Source of the DNA: CAUYXJ01 sp963577065 | GTDB lineage: Bacteria; Chloroflexota; Dehalococcoidia; Tepidiformales; Tepidiformaceae | Assembly (NCBI GenBank): GCA_963577065.1 | Contig: CAUYXJ010000107.1 | Location: 1 to 8,482 of the forward strand | Reading direction: 5' to 3' | Length of the DNA stretch: 8,482 nt | Shown: positions 1 to 6,285 of the stretch, piece by piece | Layout: every line of letters begins with the position of its first letter | How positions within the stretch are numbered: position 1 is the first letter of the stretch | Translations under genes and position numbers: made by a program | The notes under the pieces: generated by a model | Told to the model about the DNA's origin: nothing | Seen by the model: only the letters and a program-made list of their open reading frames with translations | Database searches by the model: none

Positions 1-14
1 CGAGCTCGAAGGCC

Positions 15-968
15 TCAGTACGCCCCTTGCTGCTCAAAGAGCCGGCGGGGGTTGTCCCGGAGCATCGTCTCGACCTGCAGCTCGCTCACACCGCGTTCGA
101 GCAATGCTGGAACCACATCATCGCTGATGTGGCAGAAGTGCCAGTTCGGCATGGCCGCCTCAACCGCTGCCCGGTCCGCGAACCAGTCGAGGCAGCACGA
201 GGCGTCGTGCGCCAGTGTGATCCGCTCGGCATAGCCATCCCGGCAGAGGCGGGCCACGGTGTCGACCCGGTCGGCGAAGCTCAGTGTCCGCTCCAGGCCG
301 AAGCGGTCCATGCCGACGTAGGAGCCGTTGTCCATGAGTTCCTTCAGGTAATCGGTGTCGGTCGTATCGCCAACGTGACCGATCACCACGCGGCTGAGGT
401 CCACGCCCTCGTCCTTGAACACCCGCTGCTGCTCGCGGCCGAGGGTCGGTGGCCCATTGTGGGTGGCGATCGGCACTCCGGTCTCACGATGAGCGCGGGC
501 GCCGGCACGCAGGCACTTCTCATTGATCTCGTCGACACCACCCGCTTGCTGATCGCTCGCGAGCTTGATTACCCCTGCTTTGATCGCGGTTCCTTGAATC
601 CCGTCGGTGATGTCCCGAACGAAGACGCGCTGGAGCTGCTCCGCGGGGCGCCCTCGCCAGTACATCGGCACATTCCAGTAGATGCCGGTCGCGACGACGA
701 TGCTGACCGCTGCGACCTCAGCTACGCGCTGCAAGTAATGGGCGTCGCGGCCCATATCCGCCGTCGTCAGGTCGAGGACGGTGCCGATGCCCCTCTCGGC
801 GAGCGCGCCGAGCTTCTCGCGGGCCGATTCGACGCAGGCGTTCTCGTCCCAGAGGTCGGGCCAGTTCTCCGCTACCCCCGGCGTACGAATGGCGATGTGC
901 TCATGGATGAGGGTTCGTCCCATGTCAGAAGTGTCCAGCGGTCCTGCGAGGGTGTTGATCGTTGGCAT
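15..968 (-). CDS. Phosphotriesterase-family metal-dependent hydrolase (amidohydrolase superfamily)
   Basis: This 317-residue protein has the length of the phosphotriesterase/PTE-related family, binuclear-metal TIM-barrel hydrolases that act on phosphotriesters, lactones and related esters. The full set of expected metal ligands is visible: HEH at residues 22-24 (HxH), a lysine at 135 in GVIKLAS (the usual carboxylated bridging lysine), His170 in ATHNGP, His198 in IGHVGD and Asp255 in LAHDAS. It has no signal peptide, so it is probably cytoplasmic. The ATG at 966-968 is preceded on the minus strand by GAAGGGG, a reasonable ribosome binding site about 7 nt upstream. The gene diverges from the ThuA-like gene across 175 nt, and its stop lies 15 nt from the window edge. 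The family assignment is firm. The substrate is not: lactonase, phosphotriesterase and ester-hydrolase members share these ligands. Confidence 0.93.
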   Translation of the reverse strand: MPTINTLAGPLDTSDMGRTLIHEHIAIRTPGVAENWPDLWDENACVESAREKLGALAERGIGTVLDLTTADMGRDAHYLQRVAEVAAVSIVVATGIYWNVPMYWRGRPAEQLQRVFVRDITDGIQGTAIKAGVIKLASDQQAGGVDEINEKCLRAGARAHRETGVPIATHNGPPTLGREQQRVFKDEGVDLSRVVIGHVGDTTDTDYLKELMDNGSYVGMDRFGLERTLSFADRVDTVARLCRDGYAERITLAHDASCCLDWFADRAAVEAAMPNWHFCHISDDVVPALLERGVSELQVETMLRDNPRRLFEQQGAY

Positions 969-1143
969 AGGGACCCCTTCGGCGAAGTTGGGCGCAATCC
1001 TAGCCTCTCGCTGAGCGAACGGAGGCCCCAGCCATCAGCGAAGTTAGCGAGCTGCAGCAACACTGTTGGCAGCCCGATGCACAACGGCTCCCTGCGGCTG
1101 GCTAGAATGCGCGCACGACCAACGCGAATCCAGGGAGGAAGCT
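969..1143. promoter_or_regulatory. Divergent promoter region between the PTE-like and ThuA-like genes
   Basis: This 175-nt gap must carry promoters for both flanking genes. On the plus strand, TAGAAT at 1103-1108 matches a -10 hexamer at five of six positions and lies 35 nt before the ThuA-like ATG; no good -35 is seen at the right spacing. On the minus strand, TAGGAT (complement of 997-1002) is a weaker -10 candidate for the hydrolase. Two short perfect inverted repeats lie on the hydrolase side: CTTCG-G-CGAAG at 977-987 and TCGCT-G-AGCGA at 1008-1018. They could be operator half-sites, but they are short. The octamer GCGAAGTT occurs at 982-989 and 1038-1045. Confidence 0.4.
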
Positions 1144-1968
1144 ATGAGCGCCCCAAACGTCCTACTCGTGAGCAAAGGGCACGGGTTCCAGCGCGAGCCC
1201 TTCTTCCAGATGTTCGACGCCTTCCAGCAGGCCGGCGACCTGGCCGCCTGGACGCATGTGGAGCAGCCGGCCGCCCAGCTGTTCTTCAACCCCGAAAACG
1301 CCGCGCCCTACGACACCATCGTCGACTACAGCATGCCCGGACGCGCTGCCGGTGGGCCGCGCGACGCCCCGCCGGAGCTGAAGGACGGCTACCACCGCTT
1401 GCTCGAGGCAGGCAAGGGGCTCGTGCTCATCCACCACAACATCTGCTCCTGGCCGGAGTGGGGCGAGTACGCGGAGATCGCGGGTGGGCGTTTCTTCTTC
1501 GAGCCGGGCGAGCTACGCGGCGAGCAATGGCCCGACTCGGGCTACCTCCTCGCAGTGAAGCACCGGGTGAGCGTCGTGGAGCCGGAGCACCCAGTGCTGG
1601 AGGGCGTCGATCCGAGCTTCGATCTGCAGGACGAGCTGTATCTCGCCCCCTATTTCGAGGAGGACGTGGTCCCCCTCCTTCGGAGCGACTGGGACTTCAC
1701 CGACAAGAACTTCTTCTCACCCGACCTCGTCGTGAACAGCCGCCGGATGTACGAGCGCGGTGAGTGGACCCATCCGCCCACGACCAACATGGTCGCGTGG
1801 GCGAAGAGCTACCTGAACAGCCCGATCGTCTACGTCCAGGCGGGCGACGTGCCCACCTCCTACAACAACCCGAACTACCGCAAGGTACTCGCGAACGCGA
1901 TCAAGTGGGTCGCCTCGGAAGAGGCGCACGCCTGGGCGCGAGAGCGATCCGCCGCCGCCGTTTCGTAG
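1144..1968 (+). CDS. ThuA-like domain protein
   Basis: A 274-residue protein resembling the ThuA (trehalose utilization) family, a class I glutamine amidotransferase-like flavodoxin fold found in sugar and polyol catabolic loci, whose biochemical role is poorly defined. Visible landmarks are the N-terminal strand and turn VLLVSKGHGF (residues 6-15), the central GKGLVLIHHN followed by W-x-x-Y and GGRF (90-117), EHPVLEGVDPSFDLQDELY (148-166), and a C-terminal NPNYRKVLANAIKW (242-255). The start is the ATG at 1144, 3 nt after GGGAGGAA (1133-1140). An upstream in-frame ATG at 1066 would add 26 unconserved residues and has no comparable binding site. No signal peptide is visible. The stop codon runs directly into a G-quadruplex motif. 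It diverges from the PTE-like hydrolase, which may reflect shared control. Family call good, substrate unknown. Confidence 0.85.
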   Translation: MSAPNVLLVSKGHGFQREPFFQMFDAFQQAGDLAAWTHVEQPAAQLFFNPENAAPYDTIVDYSMPGRAAGGPRDAPPELKDGYHRLLEAGKGLVLIHHNICSWPEWGEYAEIAGGRFFFEPGELRGEQWPDSGYLLAVKHRVSVVEPEHPVLEGVDPSFDLQDELYLAPYFEEDVVPLLRSDWDFTDKNFFSPDLVVNSRRMYERGEWTHPPTTNMVAWAKSYLNSPIVYVQAGDVPTSYNNPNYRKVLANAIKWVASEEAHAWARERSAAAVS

Positions 1969-1990
1969 GGAAGGGCCAAGGGGCGCCGGG
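1968..1990 (+). other. G-quadruplex motif overlapping the stop of the ThuA-like gene
   Basis: Four G-tracts at 1968-1970, 1973-1975, 1980-1983 and 1988-1990 are separated by loops of 2, 4 and 4 nt, which fits the G3+N1-7 rule. The first tract includes the last G of the TAG stop codon (1966-1968). The Gs are on the coding (mRNA) strand, so an RNA quadruplex could form right at the 3' end of the reading frame. No intrinsic terminator with a T-run follows; a 5-bp GCCGG/CCGGC stem (1985-1989 with 1998-2002) is too weak to count alone. Formation and function are inferred. Confidence 0.55.
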
Positions 1991-2087
1991 AGCTTTACCG
2001 GCCCGCTGCTAGTTTGCCTCTCGCTTACTCGAGCGGATTCGGGGGTGGGTGTTGTCCCCTCCGGCCGCGCTCGTGAGGGGGGAGCGC

Positions 2088-2854
2088 ATGCTGACCCGAC
2101 GGCGAAGCCTCATCGGCGGTGGCGCGACGAGCCTCGTCGTGATCGGCCTGCTGCTTTTCGGCTTCTGGTGGTTCCTGATCCGCGACAACTCCCCGGCGGC
2201 GGTATCCCTGACCGATGCCGTCTCCTCCCTGGACGACGGGACGCCGGCGCCGTCCGCGCAAGACGGCGAAACCACACCCGAGTCCGAGCCCAGCTCCACA
2301 CCCGCGACCTCAGGGTCCCTCAATGGGACCTGGACCGTCGCGAGTGAGGGCGAAACGTTCGTCGGCTATCGTGTCCAGGAGGAGCTTGTCCGTATCGGCA
2401 CGAAGACGGCGGTGGGCCGCAGCCCACCGTCGACGCGACAATCACCATCGTCGACCTGGAGCTGACGGGAACCACCGTCGTGGCGGACCTCCGCGATCTG
2501 CGTAGTGACGAATCGATCCGCGATCGCCAACTTGCCCGCCAGTCGATCGAGACGGGCACATTCCCCACGGCGATATTCGAACTGACGGAGGCGGTGGCGA
2601 TTCCCGAGAGCTTTGGCGACGGCGAGGCGATCAGTTTCCTTGCCCGTGGCACCCTCACCTTGCATGGCGTCACGCAAGCGGTGGAGATCCCGCTCGAGGC
2701 CGCGATCGTCGGCGGGGACGTGATGGTTGTGGTGGGCTCGATCCCGATCCTTTTCTCTGACTACGATGTTCAGCCGCCCCGGTCTCCGTCCCTCGTCTCG
2801 ATCGAGGACAACGGGGTGATGGAACTCCAGCTTTTCTTGGAGAAGACCGGCTGA
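2088..2854 (+). pseudogene. Membrane-anchored YceI-like protein gene, split by a one-base frameshift
   Basis: Two adjacent frames together encode one YceI-family protein (lipocalin-like beta barrel; members bind polyisoprenoids or other lipids). Frame one runs from the ATG at 2088, after AGGGGGGAG (2076-2084), to a stop at 2465. It encodes an anchor segment (about residues 13-31), a Pro/Ser/Thr/Glu-rich linker (about 45-77) and the domain start GTWTVASEGETFVGYRVQEEL (in two halves, GTWTVASEGE at 80-89 and TFVGYRVQEEL after it) ending AVGRS. The second frame continues directly with PTVDATITIVDLEL from about 2426, then LRDLRSDESIRDRQLARQ, FPTAIFELT, LTLHGVTQAVEIPLEA and VMELQLFLEKTG, stopping at 2852-2854. 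Restoring one C in the short C-run at 2423-2425 rejoins the frames into about 255 residues, the expected size. A GTG at 2049 is a longer but less likely start. No slippery heptamer is seen, so this is either a real mutation or a base lost in sequencing. The barrel would face outside the cytoplasm. Confidence 0.82.
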
Positions 2855-2982
2855 TGGGCGTGCCGTCTCGAACCTGATCCGGTGGCGCGGATTGCTGGAA
2901 AAGAGCCGCGTTGCTCCGGCGAAGGTGCAGCGTCGGCGCTCTCCTCCAAAGCCCTTGGGGCACGAAGATTCAATCCGGGCTG
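2855..2982. other. Gene-free stretch between the YceI-like gene and the mutase remnant
   Basis: No supported gene, terminator or repeat was found here. The minus strand stays open over part of it, and it lies where the C-terminal end of the decayed mutase gene would be expected. None of the three minus frames shows recognisable family sequence, so it may be scrambled or unrelated DNA. Confidence 0.4.
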
Positions 2983-3209
2983 TCAGGCCGGTATCAGACG
3001 TGATCTGAAGCCGAGCTCCCGCGGCGCCGCGACCGCGAGCCGCGGGGTCTTGCCCCGTCGAGCATGTTCGTGAAGAGGGCCGTGCGAGGTGGGAAGGTGG
3101 CGGCGATAGCGCGTAGCCGCCGAGCTCCTTGGGCGCCGCGACGAAGACGATGTCCGCGCCGGGACCGCGGTAGACCTGCCGCGGGGATGGCCTCATCGCG
3201 CACGAGCGC
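2983..3209 (-). pseudogene. Remnant of an isocitrate lyase/PEP mutase-family gene
   Basis: Read on the minus strand, three frames in succession carry one continuous family signature. About 3209-3186 reads ALVRDEAI. After a shift, 3181-3116 reads RQVYR then GADIVFVAAPKELGG. A second shift gives LRAIAATFPPRTALFTNM and LDG (3116-3054). A third gives GKTPRLAVAAPRELGFR then a stop at 2983-2985. The order matches the second half of the isocitrate lyase/phosphoenolpyruvate mutase superfamily (methylisocitrate lyase, carboxyphosphonoenolpyruvate phosphonomutase): AGADxxFVEAP, then LRAI, NMxEGGKTP and ELGF. The N-terminal half with the Mg-binding and catalytic loops is absent, and the C-terminal helices are not recognisable. 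No start or ribosome binding site is present. It cannot make an enzyme. It lies just upstream of, and antisense to, the dioxygenase gene. Three frameshifts argue for decay rather than sequencing error. Confidence 0.75.
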
Positions 3210-3304
3210 CCCCGCCCACCGCTGCCGCCAGTGTGACGAGAGTCGAAGCGCCCGGCGGGGCAGAGTGGGATGGGCTACCCTCCCGCCGAGCGGAGGTACC
3301 CGCC

Positions 3305-4120
3305 ATGACCTACCGGACCATCGAGGTCGAGCCCCTCACGCCGACCATTGGCGCGACCGTGCGTGGTGTCGATCTCACGCAGCCGCTCTCCGACGACGTG
3401 TTCGCCGAATTGCACGACGCCTGGATGCAGCACCTCGTGCTCTTCTTCCGTGACCAAGCGATGACGCCCGAACAGCACCTCACCGTCGGCCGGCGCTTCG
3501 GGGACTTACACATCCATCCCGCCGCGCCGTACGCCGACGACAACCCCGAGCTCATGGTCATCCACACCGACAAGGATTCGTTCCGCAACAACGGCGAGCG
3601 CTGGCACTCGGATGTGTCTGCGGACGTGGAGCCGCCGATGGCGAGTCTGCTGCACATCCACCGCGTGCCCAGCGGCGGCGGCGACACCTGCTGGTCGAAC
3701 ATGTACGCCGCTTACGAGGCGCTGTCGCCCGCGATGAAGGCGCTGCTCGACCCCCTCACCGCCCTGCACACCTCCGATTACGCGGGGCAGTACGGGGAGC
3801 ACGAGCCGCAACGGGAGTCGCCGCAGGCGATACACCCGGTGGTGCGCACGCATCCCGTGACCGGGAGGAAGGCGCTCTACGTGAACGAGGTGTTCACACG
3901 ACGCATCGTCGAACTCTCGCAGTCAGAGGGCCGGGCCCTGCTCGACTTCCTCGCCGCCCACGTGAAGGACGTCAACTTCCAGTGCCGTTTCCGCTGGGAG
4001 GCGAACTCCGTCGCGCTCTGGGACAACCGCTGCACGCAACACATGGCCGTGTGGGACTACTTCCCCGAGACCCGTAGCGGCATCCGCGTGACGATCAAGG
4101 GCGACCGACCCTTTCACTGA
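3305..4120 (+). CDS. TauD/TfdA-family Fe(II)/2-oxoglutarate-dependent dioxygenase
   Basis: A 271-residue enzyme of the TauD/TfdA family, which couples 2-oxoglutarate decarboxylation to hydroxylation of sulfonates, phenoxyacetates and similar small acids. The iron facial triad is seen as H101-x-D103 (RWHSDVSAD) and H246 (CTQHMAVWDY). R257 and R261 in RSGIRVTIKGDRP are the usual 2-oxoglutarate and substrate carboxylate/sulfonate arginines. The region from GGGDTCWSNMYAAYEALS (124-141) through HPVVRTHPVTGRKALYVNE (177-195) is strongly TauD-like. The ATG at 3305 follows GGAGG (3292-3296) by 8 nt; an in-frame ATG at 3233 would add 24 unconserved residues. From memory of TauD, a tyrosine two residues after the HIHP motif contacts taurine; here that stretch is HPAAPY, with alanine, so taurine itself may not be the substrate. 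The gene is monocistronic and convergent with the next gene. Confidence 0.92.
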   Translation: MTYRTIEVEPLTPTIGATVRGVDLTQPLSDDVFAELHDAWMQHLVLFFRDQAMTPEQHLTVGRRFGDLHIHPAAPYADDNPELMVIHTDKDSFRNNGERWHSDVSADVEPPMASLLHIHRVPSGGGDTCWSNMYAAYEALSPAMKALLDPLTALHTSDYAGQYGEHEPQRESPQAIHPVVRTHPVTGRKALYVNEVFTRRIVELSQSEGRALLDFLAAHVKDVNFQCRFRWEANSVALWDNRCTQHMAVWDYFPETRSGIRVTIKGDRPFH

Positions 4121-4124
4121 TCCG

Positions 4125-4139
4125 TCCGGCCCTGCCGGA
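4125..4139 (+). terminator. Short GC hairpin after the dioxygenase gene
   Basis: TCCGGC at 4125-4130 pairs perfectly with GCCGGA at 4134-4139 around a 3-nt loop, starting 4 nt after the TGA. There is no T-run after it, so if it acts as a terminator it is of the U-less type reported in high-GC bacteria. The 6-bp stem is short. Confidence 0.35.
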
Positions 4140-4165
4140 GATAATGTCGCATTAGGAGGGCACTA

Positions 4166-4180
4166 CCTAGGGTACCTAGG
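4166..4180. repeat. Paired CCTAGG palindromes in the convergent intergenic gap
   Basis: CCTAGG occurs at 4166-4171 and 4175-4180 with GTA between. Each copy is itself palindromic, so the whole 15-nt block is an inverted repeat with a 3-nt centre. It lies between convergent genes, 36 nt beyond the stop of the minus-strand membrane protein. It could be a bidirectional 3'-end hairpin or a protein-binding site; it lacks a T-run. Confidence 0.35.
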
Positions 4181-4216
4181 AGGACGACCAGTACCAGGAC
4201 AGATGCTTGTAGCGAG

Positions 4217-5023
4217 TCAGCAGTACAGTCCTTCCGCGAACTGGAGCAGCTCGCTCAGTGGACGGTCGTGCCCGACGACTGCCGTCATGACGCCAGATGC
4301 GGCATCCCAAACCACGACCGCAGCTTCGCCGTACCCACCGTCCAAGATGGGCCTTGCTAGCGCCGCTGGGTGACCAGCTACAGTACCGGCAGTCCAACGC
4401 GCAGTCGGCACATCAAGCGGGAACGCAGGGGCGCTTACGCGGGCTCGGAAGACTCGGATTTGGCCGCCATGCTCCGATTCGAAGAAGTCCACCTCACCAC
4501 TACGAATCCTCGTCTCGACGCCATCTTCTGGATGGACGAAATAGATGAGTTCGTGCGTTAGGACGAAGTCATCGCAGTCAGTCGCCTCCTGAAAGTCGAC
4601 CGAGGCCTGGGCAGGGAGGAAGCTGGGGGCGATAGATAGCGGAGAAGAAGCGACCTTAGAGAAGTCACTAACGTAGCCACCTGAATCGCAGCGTTCTGGA
4701 TAAGCCACCTGAATCGCGGCAGTCGGCCCTACGAGTACGCCGGCTACCTCCTGGTCAGCTCGTGGGAGCTTATTGTCCGCGTTCTGATACGGGACGTACC
4801 AATACGGGACCGAGGTGTCGGGTGTGCTCCCAGGCTCCGGCGTCACGTCGGGACCGGGGAGCCGGATTCCGTGCGGACTGGGCTGGTCCGCGACTGCTGG
4901 CCCGCCATCCGTCAGCGCTCGTCCCCCGACGAATACGCCCGCCGCGAGGACGAGCACTGGTAGGAGGTACCAAACGGGGATGCGCCCCACCCTCCTGGAT
5001 AGGCCGGGTAGCCTCCTGGTCAT
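4217..5023 (-). CDS. Membrane-anchored protein of unknown function, possible DUF4367-like C-terminus
   Basis: A 268-residue protein that I do not recognise with confidence. A basic N-terminus (MTRRLPGLSRRVGR) leads into one hydrophobic segment, WYLLPVLVLAAGVFVGG (residues 18-34). This is an N-in signal anchor, so the rest is probably extracytoplasmic. Residues about 38-72 are a Pro/Gly/Thr-rich spacer, then a mixed alpha/beta domain with cysteines at 112, 150 and 268. The end, TVAGHPAALA...AVVVWDAASGVMTAVVGHDRPLSELLQFAEGL, resembles the C-terminal domain of some anti-sigma-factor-like lipoproteins (DUF4367 type); this is a loose resemblance from pattern only. The ATG at 5023 follows GGGGGAGGAG on the minus strand; a farther in-frame ATG at 5116 would put 31 unlikely residues before the anchor. 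Its G+C is lower than its neighbours' (near 50% in places such as 4501-4560) and it contains a 15-nt repeat, which together suggest recent acquisition or fast evolution. Confidence 0.8.
   Translation of the reverse strand: MTRRLPGLSRRVGRIPVWYLLPVLVLAAGVFVGGRALTDGGPAVADQPSPHGIRLPGPDVTPEPGSTPDTSVPYWYVPYQNADNKLPRADQEVAGVLVGPTAAIQVAYPERCDSGGYVSDFSKVASSPLSIAPSFLPAQASVDFQEATDCDDFVLTHELIYFVHPEDGVETRIRSGEVDFFESEHGGQIRVFRARVSAPAFPLDVPTARWTAGTVAGHPAALARPILDGGYGEAAVVVWDAASGVMTAVVGHDRPLSELLQFAEGLYC
4675..4717. repeat. 15-nt direct repeat inside the membrane-protein gene
   Basis: The 15-mer AGCCACCTGAATCGC occurs at 4675-4689 and again at 4703-4717, a period of 28 nt. Because 28 is not a multiple of three, the gene reads the copies in different frames: one contributes AIQVA, the other CDSGGY (minus strand). 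The 13 nt after each copy do not match, so any duplication is partly eroded. Confidence 0.75.
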
Positions 5024-5179
5024 GTCATCTCCTCCCCCACGCGGGATGCGGGGTCGGGAAGAACCAGGAGCCCCATCACCTAGATTTGACGAAGCTCTCC
5101 ACCTGCAGATGGCCAACGGACGGTGCAGGTTTCCAGGATCACGCCGACCCCTCTGGCGCGCGCCGCGATCGACGCTTCG
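5024..5179. other. Intergenic gap upstream of the membrane-protein gene
   Basis: This 156-nt gap separates the PPOX-family gene from the membrane-protein gene on the same (minus) strand. It holds the latter's ribosome binding site (complement of about 5028-5037). It is long enough for a separate promoter, but I see no convincing -35/-10 pair and no terminator with a T-run. Confidence 0.35.
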
Positions 5180-5569
5180 TTACGTCGTCACCTTGTCGGG
5201 CGTGATCTTCAGGATGACGCGCTTATCCGAGTCCAGCTGCCCGGCCAGCGCCGCGTCGTCCTCGTCAGATTCCATGCCGTTGGCGAGGCGAAGCTTGCGC
5301 GTGGCCCGCACCCGTTCCGGATCGTCGCTGACGCGCGTCGCGGTCCCGTAGAGGACGAGCTGTCGCTGCCCCTCGTTGACGACCATCGCGACCTTCGGCT
5401 GGCGGCCGACGTTGTGCCACTTGGCTCGGTCCGTGGTGACGGACATGTACACGTGAGCGCCGTCGAAGATGTAGGCCATCGTCGAGATCTGGGGGGAGCC
5501 GTCGCGACGTCCGGTGGCGAGGACGGCGTGCAGGTGGTCCCGTAGGAACTGCTCCTGCTCCGGGGTCAA
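5180..5569 (-). CDS. Pyridoxamine 5'-phosphate oxidase-fold (PPOX class, flavin/F420-type) protein
   Basis: A small split-barrel protein of about 129 residues resembling the PPOX class, whose members bind FMN or F420 and reduce diverse substrates. After LTPEQEQFLRDH come the first strand HAVLATGRRDGSPQISTM (residues 14-31), DGAHVYMSVTTDRAKWHN (36-53, the typical TxxxRAKxxN cofactor-phosphate region), PKVAMVV (58-64) and LVLYGTATR (71-79). I chose the TTG at 5567-5569 because GGAGGG lies 9 nt upstream on the minus strand. Another TTG at 5609-5611 would add 14 residues and overlap the nitroreductase stop, but has a poorer binding site. The gene follows the nitroreductase by 32 nt on the same strand, so they are probably co-transcribed and may share flavin chemistry. 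FMN versus F420 cannot be decided from sequence alone. Confidence 0.82.
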   Translation of the reverse strand: MTPEQEQFLRDHLHAVLATGRRDGSPQISTMAYIFDGAHVYMSVTTDRAKWHNVGRQPKVAMVVNEGQRQLVLYGTATRVSDDPERVRATRKLRLANGMESDEDDAALAGQLDSDKRVILKITPDKVTT

Positions 5570-5601
5570 GGAAGCTCTCCCTCCGGTTGCGCCGGCACCG
5601 G

Positions 5602-6228
5602 CTACGCCCAACGGTCCCAGCTGACCGTCTCTTCGACCGGCAGGCGGGTGACGGGCCCGAATTTGCCCATCGGGTAGCCCACCGGTACGAGGGCGTGCGC
5701 CTCAACCGTGTCGGGGAGACTGAGCACCTCTTTGACCGCCGCGCGGTTGGCGAGACCGACCGATGTCGGCCCGGCCCCGAGGCCGAGGGCGCGGGCGGCG
5801 AGCAGGACATTCTGGACCGCGGGCCAAACGGAGCCGCCCCCTGGTCTCGGAGCACCGTCGGGCGCAGGCTGCTCGTACTCCGTGCAGGCAATGATGAGGG
5901 CGGGAATCTCGTGCATATGCTCGGCCTGCCAGAGGACGGCCTCACGCATGCGGTCGCGCTTCGCCTTGGGGTGGTGGGGAAGCTCAACGACGGTGTCCAT
6001 CTCGATGATCCTGTCGATCGCGATGCGGTTGAGGTCTGCGAGCTTTCGCTTCTGCCCAGGGTCTCGAACGATGATCCAACGCACGTTCTGCACGTTCGAC
6101 CCCGTCGGTCCGTGGTTCCCGGCATCGGCCAGCTTGAGGAGCAGCTCCTCGGGCACCGGGTCGGGCTTCAGGCGGCGCATGGCCCGGCAGTTGTAGATCA
6201 CCTCAAAGACGCCCATTTCTTCTGGCAT
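5602..6228 (-). CDS. Nitroreductase-family FMN-dependent oxidoreductase
   Basis: A 208-residue protein of the nitroreductase family, FMN-containing NAD(P)H-dependent dimeric enzymes that reduce nitro groups, quinones, enones or similar acceptors. The N-terminal FMN-phosphate motif is NCRAMRRLKPDPVP (residues 13-26). It is followed by AGNHGPTGSNVQNVRWIIV (36-54), the flavin-contacting loop, and the diagnostic GGSVWPAVQNVLLAARALGLG (split here as GGSVWPAVQN at 131-140 and VLLAARALGLG at 141-151). VPVGYPMGKFGP (181-192) is the usual C-terminal strand. The ATG at 6226-6228 follows GGAGG on the minus strand by 5 nt; the frame stays open to 6273 but that extension is unconserved. It heads a likely two-gene operon with the PPOX-fold protein and diverges from msrA. 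Family assignment is firm, substrate open. Confidence 0.92.
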   Translation of the reverse strand: MPEEMGVFEVIYNCRAMRRLKPDPVPEELLLKLADAGNHGPTGSNVQNVRWIIVRDPGQKRKLADLNRIAIDRIIEMDTVVELPHHPKAKRDRMREAVLWQAEHMHEIPALIIACTEYEQPAPDGAPRPGGGSVWPAVQNVLLAARALGLGAGPTSVGLANRAAVKEVLSLPDTVEAHALVPVGYPMGKFGPVTRLPVEETVSWDRWA

Positions 6229-6285
6229 AGGATCCTCCGATCGATTGGGACTCGGGCCCGCTCGCGCTGCCACGGTCGGCTGGCC

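Noticed and set aside
27..1763. Very long plus-strand open frame (578 codons) across the hydrolase and ThuA-like genes
   Set aside because: It is antisense to the phosphotriesterase-like gene and then out of frame with the ThuA-like gene. Its protein is Arg/Pro/Gly-rich with no family features; it is a product of high G+C.
1985..2002. Small GCCGG/CCGGC stem after the ThuA-like gene as a terminator
   Set aside because: Only 5 bp with an 8-nt loop and no T-run.
2410..2430. Programmed ribosomal frameshifting in the YceI-like gene
   Set aside because: No X-XXY-YYZ slippery heptamer or clear downstream pseudoknot near the junction; a lost C is the simpler explanation.
2366..3196. 276-codon minus-strand frame across the YceI-like gene and the gap
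   Set aside because: Not a gene as a whole: its start region carries one frame of the mutase remnant by coincidence, and the rest is antisense to the YceI-like gene.
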